Below, in pieces: positions 9,819 to 17,873 of a stretch of 64,000 nt of DNA; the stretch's first letter is position 1; every line of letters starts with the position of its first letter. The notes under the pieces are model-generated. The model did not search any database and had not been told where the DNA came from. It saw nothing but the letters and a program-made list of their open reading frames with translations. The translations under genes were made by a program, and so were the position numbers. Source of the DNA: CAZGDV01 sp964524995 (GTDB lineage Bacteria > Chloroflexota > Dehalococcoidia > SZUA-161); the NCBI GenBank assembly GCA_964524995.1, contig CAZGDV010000002.1:10009-74008 (forward strand). Direction: 5' to 3'.

Positions 9819-10796
9819 TTGAAGAAGAGGCGAGTGTTCTCTGGAGCCCGACCTACCGGCAGACAGCACATCGGCAACTACATCGGAGCGATTCAGAACT
9901 ACGTCGGCCTGCAGGAGGACTACGACTGCATCTACTGCGTGGTCGATGTCCACGCTCTGACTACACTCGAGGATACGCACCTCCTCAAGGAGAACACCCG
10001 GGAGATGGTGCTCGACTGGCTGGCGGCCGGACTCGATCCCGAGCGAAGTATCATCTTCGTGCAGTCCCACGTACCCCAGGTCATGGAGCTTCACACCTAC
10101 CTGAGCATGGTTACACCTCTGGGCTGGCTCATGCGAGTTGCCACGTTCAAAGAGAAAGTGAAGAGCCAGCCCCATAATGTCAACTACGGGCTTGTGGGCT
10201 ACCCCGTGCTGATGACAGCCGATATCGTGCTGTACAAGGCGGACACGATACCGGTCGGTGAGGACCAATTGCCCCACTTGGAACTCGCCCGTGAGATCGT
10301 GCGCCGCTTCAACTTCCTCTTCAGTCCGACCTTCCCTGAGCCAAAGGCGAAGCTCACGACTTACCCCATGGTTATGGGCCTCGACGGCGAGCGCAAGATG
10401 AGCAAGAGCTACGACAACCACCTGGAGCTGGCCGCCACGCCGGAGGAGACGGCCCAGCGTGTCATGACCGCTTTCACAGACCCTGCGAGGAAGCGCCGCA
10501 ACGACCCGGGACACCCCGAGGTCTGCAACATCTACAGCCTCCATCATAACTACAACCCCGATCGGGTGGAGGAACTCGCCAGCCAGTGCCGGAGCGCAGG
10601 AATAGGCTGCGTGGAATGCAAGCAGCTCCTAGCTGCGGGGATCAATCGGGACCTTGAACCCTTCCGCCAGCGAAGAGCCGAGATCTCGGCGCGCAAGGGC
10701 TACGTGGAAGAGGTGCTGGCCGATGGTGCGAGACGCGCTCGCGTCATAGCGGATGACACGATGCAAGAGGTCAGGGAGAGAATGGGCCTGCCATGA
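9819..10796 (+). CDS. trpS: Tryptophanyl-tRNA synthetase
   Basis: 325 aa class I synthetase charging tRNA-Trp. The HIGH-type motif appears as HIGN at residues 17-20 (GRQHIGNYIGA) and the KMSKS motif as KMSKS near 192. PVGEDQLPHLELAREI is the usual dimer/active-site segment. I take TTG 9819 as start: AGGAGG lies 6 bases before it and the protein then begins KKRRVFSGARPTG as in homologues. Upstream in-frame ATGs would read through octamer repeat array A. It overlaps the next gene by 4 bp (ATGA). Confidence 0.94.
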   Translation: MKKRRVFSGARPTGRQHIGNYIGAIQNYVGLQEDYDCIYCVVDVHALTTLEDTHLLKENTREMVLDWLAAGLDPERSIIFVQSHVPQVMELHTYLSMVTPLGWLMRVATFKEKVKSQPHNVNYGLVGYPVLMTADIVLYKADTIPVGEDQLPHLELAREIVRRFNFLFSPTFPEPKAKLTTYPMVMGLDGERKMSKSYDNHLELAATPEETAQRVMTAFTDPARKRRNDPGHPEVCNIYSLHHNYNPDRVEELASQCRSAGIGCVECKQLLAAGINRDLEPFRQRRAEISARKGYVEEVLADGARRARVIADDTMQEVRERMGLP

Positions 10797-11593
10797 CAGA
10801 CCTGCCCGACTCCGTTACCGGAAAGGACGCTCTCGAAGTCGCCGTCGCCGCCGCCCGGCAAGCCGGCGCTATCCTCACCGATCGTTTTCGCGGGAGTACG
10901 AAGGCGCACTTCAAGGGCAGGGCCAACATCGTTACCGAGGCCGATCTGGAGGCGGAGCGAGCCATCATCTCATTACTCCGCGCCGAGTTCCCCGACCACG
11001 GCATACTCTCCGAGGAATCCGAACCGATCGCCGGCGACGCTGGCCTGACGTGGATCCTGGACCCGCTGGACGGCACGAACAACTTCTCCTTCGGCATACC
11101 TCTGTTCTGCGTCGTACTCGCCCTGACCAGGAGTGACGAGTCGCTGCTTGGCGTTATCTACGATCCCCTCCGAGACGAGCTTTTCTCCGCCCGCAAGGGC
11201 GGTGGTGCCTATCTCAACGGCCAGCCAATGTCGGTCACACGCAAGACCACCGTCCCGGAGTCGCTGGTCGGCCTGGACCTGGGCTACGTTGATGAGAACG
11301 GGAAGAGGCTTCTTCAGCTGTTGGCCAGGCTCTGGCCGAACGTGTACGCCTTCAGGCTGATGGGCTCGGCAGCCCTCTCAATGGCATACGTCGCCTGCGG
11401 CCGGCTCGATCTGTACTTCCACCTGCTTCTGTACCCCTGGGAGCTCGCCTGTGGCCAGCTCCTGGTCACCGAAGCGGGCGGGGTGGCCACGAACTGGAGT
11501 GGCGCACCGCTGGGAACGCAGGGCGACTCCATTGTCGCCTCCAATCCCGAGGTCCACGCCGACTTCCTGGCACGGCTCCGCGACATGGCCTAG
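10793..11593 (+). CDS. Inositol monophosphatase family protein
   Basis: 266 aa Mg-dependent phosphatase of the IMPase/SuhB/CysQ superfamily. The metal-binding motif WILDPLDGTNNF starts near residue 86, and the N-terminal helix pair leads to SEESEP, which supplies the upstream Glu ligand. The C-terminal half has PWELACGQLLVTEAGG, matching the family WDxxAG motif with Glu in place of Asp. The substrate (inositol phosphate, fructose-1,6-bisphosphate, PAP) cannot be told from sequence. The start overlaps trpS by 4 bp, implying coupling. Confidence 0.88.
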   Translation: MTDLPDSVTGKDALEVAVAAARQAGAILTDRFRGSTKAHFKGRANIVTEADLEAERAIISLLRAEFPDHGILSEESEPIAGDAGLTWILDPLDGTNNFSFGIPLFCVVLALTRSDESLLGVIYDPLRDELFSARKGGGAYLNGQPMSVTRKTTVPESLVGLDLGYVDENGKRLLQLLARLWPNVYAFRLMGSAALSMAYVACGRLDLYFHLLLYPWELACGQLLVTEAGGVATNWSGAPLGTQGDSIVASNPEVHADFLARLRDMA

Positions 11594-11747
11594 CCACACG
11601 AAGACCGCGATCCGCAGACCTCCAGCTCCGCAACGCGTGCTTATGGTTTTCTTATTCTCAGCTAACATAATCCTAATACTCAAACGTTATCATTGTTGAT
11701 CACAAGGGCTGGAGGGCCAGACCGTCTACCCCTTCGGGAGGTGAGCG

Positions 11748-11996
11748 ATGTCTGGGCCTGACGAGAGCGAAGGCGATCGTAGAAGTGACAGAGGTCCGTG
11801 GGTGACAGTGCAGGAAGCCGCTCGACTCCTGAACGTACACCCCAACACACTGAGGCGCTGGGGCAACCGAGGGTTGATCAGAACGTTTCGGGTCGGCCCC
11901 CGTGGCGACAGGCGCTATAGGCGTCAGGACATCGACGACCTGCTCTGCGAGCAAGCACCTCAACTGCCCGCGGGTCAACCCGGACGACACAGGTAG
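11748..11996 (+). CDS. MerR/excisionase-type HTH DNA-binding protein
   Basis: 82 aa protein that is almost entirely one helix-turn-helix: WVTVQEAARLLNVHPNTLRRWGNRGLI, then a basic wing RTFRVGPRGDRRYRRQDID. This is the MerR/BldC/excisionase fold without an effector domain. The start is supported by GGGAGGTGA just upstream. A 150-bp AT-rich stretch precedes it. It converges with cooS; whether it regulates that operon is unknown. A standalone DNA-architectural or regulatory role, as for BldC-like proteins, is a reasonable guess. Confidence 0.8.
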   Translation: MSGPDESEGDRRSDRGPWVTVQEAARLLNVHPNTLRRWGNRGLIRTFRVGPRGDRRYRRQDIDDLLCEQAPQLPAGQPGRHR

Positions 11997-12054
11997 CATA
12001 GCCAACGGTCAGGCAACGTCTGCTCGAATCGTTGCGCTTGAACCGTGTCAGAAG

Positions 12055-12084
12055 AAGGGAGCCAGCCATTAGGCCGGCCCCCTT
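12055..12084. terminator. Candidate bidirectional terminator between merR-like gene and cooS
   Basis: Arms 12055-12067 and 12072-12084 pair at 11 of 13 positions around an ATTA loop (AAGGGAGCCAGCC / GGCCGGCCCCCTT). It lies between two convergent genes, and the A- and T-containing ends give short weak tails. Not a classic T-run terminator. Confidence 0.45.
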
Positions 12085-12113
12085 ACTGTTCCCCGTCCGC
12101 GAGAGACCATACG

Positions 12114-14018
12114 TCAGATACCCAGCTTCTTGCGTTTGGCCTCGATGTGGGCCTCAATCCCATCGACAGCCTTCACAGCATCTGTCTCTACATCCAGCAG
12201 GCCTCCGGTCACATCCTTGCATTCCTGCGTCAGGAGCTTCACGAGATTCGGCGCGCCGGTTACCGTGGGCACGGGATTGACGTATGTATACAGGCCGAAG
12301 GCGAGAGCGAACACCGCGTCAATGGTCGCCTTCTGCTCCATGTACTCAGGAGCTACCGCGGCAACCGGCAGGTCGGTCACCGGCATATCGCCCAGCGCGG
12401 CAGCGATCGCCGATAGCAGGTCGGCCACCCGCCCCGTGTCCGTGCATGTGCCGTAGCTAAGGACGGGCGGAACGCCGAGCGCCCTGCAGATCTTCTGGAG
12501 ACCCGGCCCGGCGAGCCCCACGGCCTCAGGACTGCACAGCCCGGCGACCTGCATCGCCCCGTTTCCACATCCCATCGACAGTACGAGGATATCCCGCTTG
12601 ATCAGTTCCTTGGCCACTCGAACGCTGTGCACGTCCTGTCCTGTGTCCCTGAGCGTTGTGCAGGATACAAGAGCAGCTACGCCCCGCAGCGTGCCGTCCT
12701 TAATAGCATCCAGCAACGGGTCCAGCCTACCACCCAAGGCATCGAGAATACTCTCCGTAGAGAAACCGACTACGGCCTCCTTCAGAGGCAGTTGCACGAT
12801 GGGCTCCACGCTGGCCCTGCGCTCCTTGAAGTTGTCTATCGCCATCTGCAGCAGTTCGGCGGCTTGCTCCTCGGCCCTCTCCGGCAGGTAGTTGACGCGG
12901 TCTGTTACGCCCTCGAACGCCACGAGGTCACTGACGGGCACCAGCCTGAACTTGTACTTCTCGGCGTACATGGGATCGATCGGCATCGAGCAGTTCATGT
13001 CGCATGCAAACAGGTCCACGCATCCGCTCGCGAGAACGGCCTCCTGCATGATCCAGTTGCCGGTGAACCCATAGAACGCGTCGTCCATCTCCCACCGCTG
13101 GATCATCTCCTGCCCCGTCTCGATGCTGGCGATGACCCTCAGGCCCTTCGCGCCGACCGCCTTGGCCTTCTCCTGCCATTCCGGCCCACGGGCGAGTTGC
13201 ACCATGGCGAAGCCGAGGAAGGGCTCGTGGCCATTCGGCAGGACGTTCACATAGTCGGGGTCCAGAACACCCAGATCCACACGCATCCTGTGCGGTCTGG
13301 CAATGCCGAAGATGACATCCTGACAGTATTCATTAACGATCTGGCTCTGGTAAGCCATGGCGATTCCGAGACGCATGGCCTTGAGCGCCAGGCTCTGGTA
13401 GTATCCATCCACGTTGGTGAGACACGAACTCGTGACACGCATCATCTCACCGTAAATCCCGCCCGGGAAGATGTCCAGCTTCCCCCAAAGGCGCTTCCGC
13501 TCCTCCGGTGCCAGAGCTTCGACTATCAGGCTGGGCTCGTCGGCCTTCCGGTTGAAATCCGCCGAGACGAAGTCACACAATCGCAGTGCAACGTCGTCCG
13601 GAGAGCCCGTCGTGTCTATACCCAGCCGCGCCGCGAAGTCCGTAAGTTTGCCGGGCTCTCTGATCTCAAACGGAGTCTGCCCCCGGGCGGTGGCCCGCAG
13701 TGTCTTCACCGTCTGCTCCGCGTGATAGTGATATGTGGAAGCGCCCAGCACGTTCCTGAGCAGCATCATCCTCATGGCCATGCCATCGGCCGTGATGCCG
13801 CAGACGCCGCGCTTGTCCTTCTCGGCGTCAGCACGGCATGGACCGTTCGAACACAGGTCGCATCTGGTGCCGGCCAGACAGAACGGGCACCTCTTGTCGG
13901 GGTCTCCCCCCATGCCCTGAGCCTCGAACCTGTCCCAGACATTGGTGATGCCGTCGTTCTTGACTCTCTCGTAGACCTTCTGTACGGACTCATGCTGAGA
14001 TATTCGTGTTCCTTCCAT
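12114..14018 (-). CDS. cooS: Anaerobic Ni-containing carbon monoxide dehydrogenase, catalytic subunit
   Basis: 634 aa CooS-type enzyme oxidising CO to CO2 (or the reverse) at a Ni-Fe-S C-cluster. The N-terminal Cys set C44, C47, C53, C56 and C61 (CPFC, CDLC, GPC) is the B/D-cluster region. C-cluster segments include FACDMNCSMP, SMGCGNGAMQ and SYGTCTDTGR. AAAGGAGG 7 bases before ATG 14018 fixes the start. No acetyl-CoA synthase genes are in the window, so a monofunctional role (energy, reductant or CO detoxification) is more likely here than Wood-Ljungdahl coupling. It sits 112 bp after the ferredoxin-like gene and is last in a leftward five-gene set. Confidence 0.95.
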   Translation of the reverse strand: MEGTRISQHESVQKVYERVKNDGITNVWDRFEAQGMGGDPDKRCPFCLAGTRCDLCSNGPCRADAEKDKRGVCGITADGMAMRMMLLRNVLGASTYHYHAEQTVKTLRATARGQTPFEIREPGKLTDFAARLGIDTTGSPDDVALRLCDFVSADFNRKADEPSLIVEALAPEERKRLWGKLDIFPGGIYGEMMRVTSSCLTNVDGYYQSLALKAMRLGIAMAYQSQIVNEYCQDVIFGIARPHRMRVDLGVLDPDYVNVLPNGHEPFLGFAMVQLARGPEWQEKAKAVGAKGLRVIASIETGQEMIQRWEMDDAFYGFTGNWIMQEAVLASGCVDLFACDMNCSMPIDPMYAEKYKFRLVPVSDLVAFEGVTDRVNYLPERAEEQAAELLQMAIDNFKERRASVEPIVQLPLKEAVVGFSTESILDALGGRLDPLLDAIKDGTLRGVAALVSCTTLRDTGQDVHSVRVAKELIKRDILVLSMGCGNGAMQVAGLCSPEAVGLAGPGLQKICRALGVPPVLSYGTCTDTGRVADLLSAIAAALGDMPVTDLPVAAVAPEYMEQKATIDAVFALAFGLYTYVNPVPTVTGAPNLVKLLTQECKDVTGGLLDVETDAVKAVDGIEAHIEAKRKKLGI

Positions 14019-14130
14019 AGCCCGGCCTCCTTTCAGAGCACTACGGTCATACCCGTGCTATCTTAATCGAGGTGCATTACATAGTCACAAAACCACCCTG
14101 CGAAAGCTTACAAATGCCAAACATCGGGCT

Positions 14131-14850
14131 TCAGCCAAGCAACTCGCCTCTCGTCCCCACCGTTACCTCGCTCAGCGGGATATCCACGCCGCTCGCCGCA
14201 ACGGCCCGTTTGGCCATCTCCACGAGCCCCGAGCAGCACGGCACCTCCATGTGCGCTACCGAGAGGCTGCGTATGTCGGACTGGCGCAATATCTGGGTCA
14301 GCCTGGCAAGATGGGCCCGGAAGTCATCCAGCTTGGGGCAGGCCACGAGCACCGCCCGGTCGTTCAAGAAATCACGATGGAAGCCAGCGTACGCGAACGG
14401 CACGCAGTCTGCCACCAGGACCACGTCGGCCCCTCGCAGAAACGGCGCTCCCGGCGGCACGAGGGCAAGCTGCACCGGCCAATGCCCGAGCAACGACGGT
14501 TGGTGTGCCGCAGTCCCGCATTCGGCCATCTCAGGCCGCTCGAACTGGGCCACGGCAGCCCCCGGGCAGCCGCACGGCGCTTCCTGCCTCGGCTCGCTCA
14601 ATTCGTGGAGCCGACGCTCGACCGTTGCCTCATCGAACTCCTCCGCCTCGCGTTCCTCGATGCTGATTGCGCCCTGGGGGCACTCGCCCAGGCAAGCGCC
14701 GAACCCGTCGCAGTAGACCTCGCCGACCAGCCTCGCCTTGCCATCGACGATCTGCAGCGCGCCCTCGGCACACGCGGGGACGCAGGCCCCGCAGCCATTG
14801 CACTTCTCCTCGTCGATCTTGACTATCTTCCTGATAACCCCGGTCGTCAT
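14131..14850 (-). CDS. 4Fe-4S ferredoxin-like protein with C-terminal extension, probable CooS electron partner
   Basis: 239 aa. ATG 14850 is preferred over GTG 14865 because GGGGAGG precedes it. Residues 10-60 hold a ferredoxin module: a full CxxCxxCxxxC motif (C17, C20, C23, C27) and a second motif CDGFGACLGECP with one Cys fewer than canonical. About 175 further residues contain scattered Cys (CGCPG, ADCVP, ACPKLD, PCCSG) and look like a separate redox or metal-binding domain seen attached to such ferredoxins. Position directly upstream of cooS suggests it carries electrons to or from the CO dehydrogenase. This pairing is an inference. Confidence 0.82.
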   Translation of the reverse strand: MTTGVIRKIVKIDEEKCNGCGACVPACAEGALQIVDGKARLVGEVYCDGFGACLGECPQGAISIEEREAEEFDEATVERRLHELSEPRQEAPCGCPGAAVAQFERPEMAECGTAAHQPSLLGHWPVQLALVPPGAPFLRGADVVLVADCVPFAYAGFHRDFLNDRAVLVACPKLDDFRAHLARLTQILRQSDIRSLSVAHMEVPCCSGLVEMAKRAVAASGVDIPLSEVTVGTRGELLG

Positions 14851-14868
14851 GTCACACCTCCCCACACG

Positions 14869-15690
14869 CTATGACCGGCGTTGTCCGTGTTCACTGGCAG
14901 CTGACGTTGCCTCTCCCGGAGGCCGGACCCGCAACGTGTATCGAATGCCGCTTGTGGGACAGGCATCTTTGCACCGGTTGCAGAGGTAGCACTCCTGCTT
15001 CGAGTCGGCATCACCAGCCTCGTTCGTAGGGCAGACCCGCTCGCACTTGCCACACTCCGTACACTCTTCGTTGCGCCTGAGCTTGAACCGGCTCCAGCCC
15101 GCGGCTATGGAGAGCAGCGCTCCATAGGGGCAAAGGAACCTGCAGAACGGCCTGTAGAAGAACGCTGATGTCACCGTCAGCCCGAGGAACACGTAGAAGA
15201 AGGCCGACGACGCCTCCAGATGGAAGAACTCCCTGATCCCCAAGTACCTGAGCATGCCGATAGAGAACCCCGAAGCCAGCACTAGGAAGGCCACCAGAAC
15301 GAGTATTCGAATCGCGAACGGTCCACGCTTGTTCGACAGCCTCAGCTTCCTCACCGGCACGTGCGAAAGCAGCTCCTGCACCGCGCCAATCGGGCATACG
15401 TATCCGCAGAACGCCCTGCCGAAAGCAAAAGAAAGGACCACAAACACCACCAGAACTGCTATCGCCAAGGCGACCGGCACGCCGAGCTGCGCTGCTTTCC
15501 CGAGCAGCACCGTCTGGAACTGGTACGGCAGCATGGGCGCGAACACCAGGAAACCTACAACCGTCGAGAGCCCCAGGAACACATAGCCGATCCTGCGATC
15601 GAACCTGCCGGTACGCAGGAGGACGACTACGGCCAGCGTCGCCACGATTGCGTAGGCCATCCCCACGAACTTCGGAATGCTCTCGATCAT
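14869..15690 (-). CDS. 4Fe-4S membrane protein, NapH/NosR-type polyferredoxin
   Basis: 273 aa with about five to six membrane helices. Cys motifs FCGYVCPIGAVQE and FCRFLCPYGAL are the hallmark of NapH/NosR/RdxA-type membrane ferredoxins. A C-terminal cytoplasmic pair of 4Fe-4S motifs follows (CTECGKCERVCP and CYLCNRCKDACP). Such proteins pass electrons between the quinone pool and soluble iron-sulfur partners. Placed between the small Cys proteins and the ferredoxin/cooS pair, it could connect CO oxidation to the membrane. Gap to the ferredoxin gene is 18 bp. Confidence 0.85.
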   Translation of the reverse strand: MIESIPKFVGMAYAIVATLAVVVLLRTGRFDRRIGYVFLGLSTVVGFLVFAPMLPYQFQTVLLGKAAQLGVPVALAIAVLVVFVVLSFAFGRAFCGYVCPIGAVQELLSHVPVRKLRLSNKRGPFAIRILVLVAFLVLASGFSIGMLRYLGIREFFHLEASSAFFYVFLGLTVTSAFFYRPFCRFLCPYGALLSIAAGWSRFKLRRNEECTECGKCERVCPTNEAGDADSKQECYLCNRCKDACPTSGIRYTLRVRPPGEATSAASEHGQRRS

Positions 15691-15728
15691 CCGATATCAC
15701 CTCGCAGATTCTGAGGCAGTCGGGCGCA

Positions 15729-15902
15729 TCACGGGAAGCAACCCAGCTGGCATCCTCTTATCCTTATGTCGAGTTCGTTCGCGGCGTCCCCGACCTGCCT
15801 GACGGGAACGCCCAGCTTCTCCGCAATTCGGAAAGCCACCACGCACGGCAGCTTGCCGTCAACCAGCGCCCCCCTGATCTCGTCCTCCAGCCTTTTGTCC
15901 AA
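15729..15902 (-). CDS. 57-aa conserved small protein ending in CQLGCF
   Basis: A very short gene starting at TTG 15902, with GGAGG and a 6-base spacer upstream. The product is a small helical DNA-binding-like fold (IAEKLGVPVRQVGDAANEL) followed by the C-terminal tail RIRGCQLGCFP with two Cys and one more Cys at residue 20. I recall similar short proteins with a CQLGCF end in anaerobes but know no function. A longer ORF in the same frame has no support. It sits between the zinc-ribbon gene and the membrane ferredoxin, 38 bp from the latter. Confidence 0.7.
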   Translation of the reverse strand: MDKRLEDEIRGALVDGKLPCVVAFRIAEKLGVPVRQVGDAANELDIRIRGCQLGCFP

Positions 15903-15921
15903 CTCGCACCTCCGTCTCGAT

Positions 15922-16158
15922 CTAGTCCTTACCGCAGCCTTGCAGCTCCCTCCACTTCTCCTCGCCGAGGCATTGTCGCGCCGACGAGCACCACTCCACG
16001 CAAGAAGGCGTCTTCTCCCTGTAGATCCACTCCCCGCACTCGCGGCATTTGACCCTCGTCTCATTGGAGAATATCTCTTCCTCCGTGCCGCAGCCCGGAC
16101 ACTTGTGCACCTCGACCTTCAACCACCTGAACTCCTGTCCCGGACACCTCATCCTCAT
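15922..16158 (-). CDS. Small Cys-rich zinc-ribbon protein, first gene of the cooS operon
   Basis: 78 aa. I chose ATG 16158 because GGAGGTGA lies just upstream; the frame is open to 16200 without a ribosome site. The protein begins MRMRCPGQEFRW, then a zinc ribbon formed by CPGCGTEEE and CRECGEWIY. A further motif CVEWCSSARQC could hold a metal or a cluster. Similar Cys-rich units (CPGQD ... CPxCG ... CxxY..QC) occur alone or attached to HD hydrolases in anaerobes; this is from memory. Its role in the operon is not known. Confidence 0.7.
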   Translation of the reverse strand: MRMRCPGQEFRWLKVEVHKCPGCGTEEEIFSNETRVKCRECGEWIYREKTPSCVEWCSSARQCLGEEKWRELQGCGKD

Positions 16159-16231
16159 CTTGATCACCTCCTCAACCGGAGAGGGTAAGCACCAGTACAT
16201 CCATGATGCACGCTCTGCGCCGCTATAGTCT

Positions 16232-16245
16232 ATGATCTAGGTCAT
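16232..16245. promoter_or_regulatory. FNR/CRP-type box upstream of the cooS operon
   Basis: ATGATCTAGGTCAT (the same type on both strands) fits TGA-N6-TCA, the core of FNR/CRP-family sites, with one mismatched inner pair. Centred 41.5 bp upstream of about 16197 on the minus strand, it would leave CATCAT (16207-16202) as a -10 element, a class II arrangement. The Crp/Fnr regulator at 16895-17575 is the obvious candidate protein. The spacing argument is mine. Confidence 0.45.
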
Positions 16246-16283
16246 GTTTGGCGGGGCTTTGCAGAACGCGAGGGTCATAAGGA

Positions 16284-16310
16284 GACGGCCTCCGCAAGGC
16301 GGAGGCCGTC
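16284..16310 (-). terminator. 12-bp perfect hairpin after the FxLYD gene
   Basis: GACGGCCTCCGC, a 3-nt loop, then the exact complement (16284-16295 / 16299-16310). It lies 53 bp downstream of the stop of the minus-strand gene at 16363. A GC-rich 12-bp stem is strong, but the following minus-strand bases (CTCCTTATG) are only mildly T-rich. Confidence 0.6.
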
Positions 16311-16362
16311 GAGGTCAGCACACGTTTCTTCCAGCTGCTGTCAGCCCGCCAGACAGGTCGCC

Positions 16363-16719
16363 TCAGTCGTAGACCTTGAGTTCGTAGTCGACCACTACGT
16401 TGGCGTCCACCCTGAAGCCCGTGACCACGAAGTCCCACTCCTCCCCCGGCCCCAGGTCGCCGGGGTGGTAGGCGTTGGATGTGTAGACCAAAGTGCCGTT
16501 GCCGTCATACCACCTGACTTGGGCTATGGGCTCACTCATCACGTGATCGGTATCGTTCCGGGCTGTGCCTAAGACCATGGGCAGATCGTCTTCCAGGTTC
16601 AGCGAGCTGTCCAGGATGGTCAGGTCCTGCATGCCGGTGAGCGCCAGGATGAGTATTACGAGGAACGCAACAATGATCACGACCGTGATGCTGCCAACGA
16701 AGATGACTATCTTGCGCAT
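16363..16719 (-). CDS. FxLYD-like domain protein with N-terminal membrane anchor
   Basis: 118 aa. Residues 1-30 form one membrane helix (IVIFVGSITVVIIVAFLVIL), and the rest is predicted extracytoplasmic beta structure. The segment LTILDSSLNLEDDLPMVLGTARNDTDHV, then VRWYDGNGTLVYT and LGPGEEWDF, resembles the FxLYD immunoglobulin-like family. ATG 16719 is preferred over an upstream TTG at 16749. It has its own hairpin terminator, so it is probably separate from the cooS operon. Function unknown. Confidence 0.7.
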   Translation of the reverse strand: MRKIVIFVGSITVVIIVAFLVILILALTGMQDLTILDSSLNLEDDLPMVLGTARNDTDHVMSEPIAQVRWYDGNGTLVYTSNAYHPGDLGPGEEWDFVVTGFRVDANVVVDYELKVYD

Positions 16720-16894
16720 GAGCCCCCGAAGACCAGGAACCTGAGTCAACTGCAGTATACCATGCCAGCCGCAGTTGGACTAAGCTCGAAGGGTGTCAGA
16801 GAGTGGTAGGCCTGCCGGTAGCGTTGCTCCTGTCGCCCGGATCATGAGTGCACCTCTGGGGGAAAGGCACTGGTGAGCAGAGGATGTCGGTTCT

Positions 16895-17575
16895 CTAGAG
16901 TGGCGAGGTCTCCTCGCTCGCCGATCTCAGCTTCGCTTCGTCCAGGATCAAGGTCTTGCCGCGAGCAGAGGAGAGTATCCCCTTCTCCTTGAAACCACTC
17001 ATCACCCGGATGGCGGTCTCGATGGTGGTGCCGGCCATGTCGGCGATCTCCTGACGGGTGAACGGCAGCTCTGGCCCGAGCCTCGACGCCAGCATCAAGA
17101 GCAGGTTCCCTATGCGCTGCTCTACCCGCTCGTTGGCTATGTCCCTGAGCCGGTTCTGGGCATCCCGCAGCCTGCCGCTCAGGACGAGCATTATCCGCAG
17201 CGCAACATCGGGGCGCTCACCGAGAAGTCGGACGAAGTCCCCTCTCATGATAGAGAATACGGAGGTGGGCTCAACGGCCTGCGCCGAAGCCGGGTACGGT
17301 TTGCCGTCGAAAACGGCGACCTCGCCAAACATCTCCCCCGGCCCGACGAACGCCACGATGAACTCCTTCCCGGCCGACGAGTGCTTGAGCACCTTCACCC
17401 TGCCTTCACATATTATGTAAAGTGCGTCAGCAGCGTCCCCTTCCCAGAACAGGTACTCCTCCGGCTCCAATGCGGTGACCCGGACGATCCCTGCCAGCTC
17501 GCCCAGCTCTTCCTCGCTCAGACCCGAGAACAGCAGCGAGTCCCTGAGGGCCTCCGTCTTGCTCCTGGCGACCAA
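16895..17575 (-). CDS. Crp/Fnr family transcriptional regulator
   Basis: 226 aa. The N-terminal cyclic-nucleotide-binding-type beta roll spans about residues 15-125 (EYLFWEGDAADALYIICEGRVKVL, GPGEMFGEVAVFDG), followed by the long dimer helix and a C-terminal HTH with FTRQEIADMAGTTIETAIRVM. TTG 17575 is used as start, with GGAAGGGAAGGGGAG just upstream. There is no N-terminal Cys cluster as in FNR, and no clear haem ligand pattern I can assign to CooA, so the signal is unknown. The TGA-N6-TCA box at the cooS operon head is a plausible target. Confidence 0.88.
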   Translation of the reverse strand: MVARSKTEALRDSLLFSGLSEEELGELAGIVRVTALEPEEYLFWEGDAADALYIICEGRVKVLKHSSAGKEFIVAFVGPGEMFGEVAVFDGKPYPASAQAVEPTSVFSIMRGDFVRLLGERPDVALRIMLVLSGRLRDAQNRLRDIANERVEQRIGNLLLMLASRLGPELPFTRQEIADMAGTTIETAIRVMSGFKEKGILSSARGKTLILDEAKLRSASEETSPL

Positions 17576-17622
17576 CTCCCCTTCCCTTCCGGTTCGGCAT
17601 TATAGCATACGCAGAACGCAGC

Positions 17623-17726
17623 ACCGCCTGGACTCCTGACCGTCTGGACATTGGTATAGCTGAATGTCCAGACGTGTCGACTGCCAAACGTCTGACCATT
17701 CCAATGTCGCGACATCCAGGCGAGAC
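17623..17726 (+). repeat. Degenerate octamer array B (about 13 units)
   Basis: The longest array. Units in 8-nt register include ACCGCCTG, GACTCCTG, ACCGTCTG, GACATTGG, AATGTCCA, GACTGCCA, AACGTCTG and GACATCCA. It lies just upstream of the Crp/Fnr gene, in the 298-bp gap before the potassium-uptake genes. Confidence 0.7.
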
Positions 17727-17810
17727 CACGCCGGCTACTCGACTATGCTCATACTATCACAGGCGCATTGATGACTGGGAGTCTGGGACGGCGGGACTGC
17801 TCGACAGAGG

Positions 17811-17858
17811 TATGTTTGGCCATCCAGACCTTCAGGCGTCTGGCTGTCTCGACGCGTT
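17811..17858 (+). repeat. Degenerate octamer array C (about 6 units)
   Basis: Units TATGTTTG, GCCATCCA, GACCTTCA, GGCGTCTG, GCTGTCTC and GACGCGTT in exact 8-nt steps, ending 16 bp before the stop codon of the TrkA-like gene. An 84-bp stretch with no recognisable unit separates it from array B. Confidence 0.65.
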
Positions 17859-17873
17859 GGTCCGCCGGTCACC

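Noticed and set aside
12627..14066. 479-codon open frame antisense to cooS
   Set aside because: Antisense shadow; CooS motifs are intact on the minus strand.
16895..17575. Naming the Crp/Fnr regulator CooA
   Set aside because: I could not identify the haem-ligand pattern, and the gene is separated from the operon by another gene with its own hairpin.
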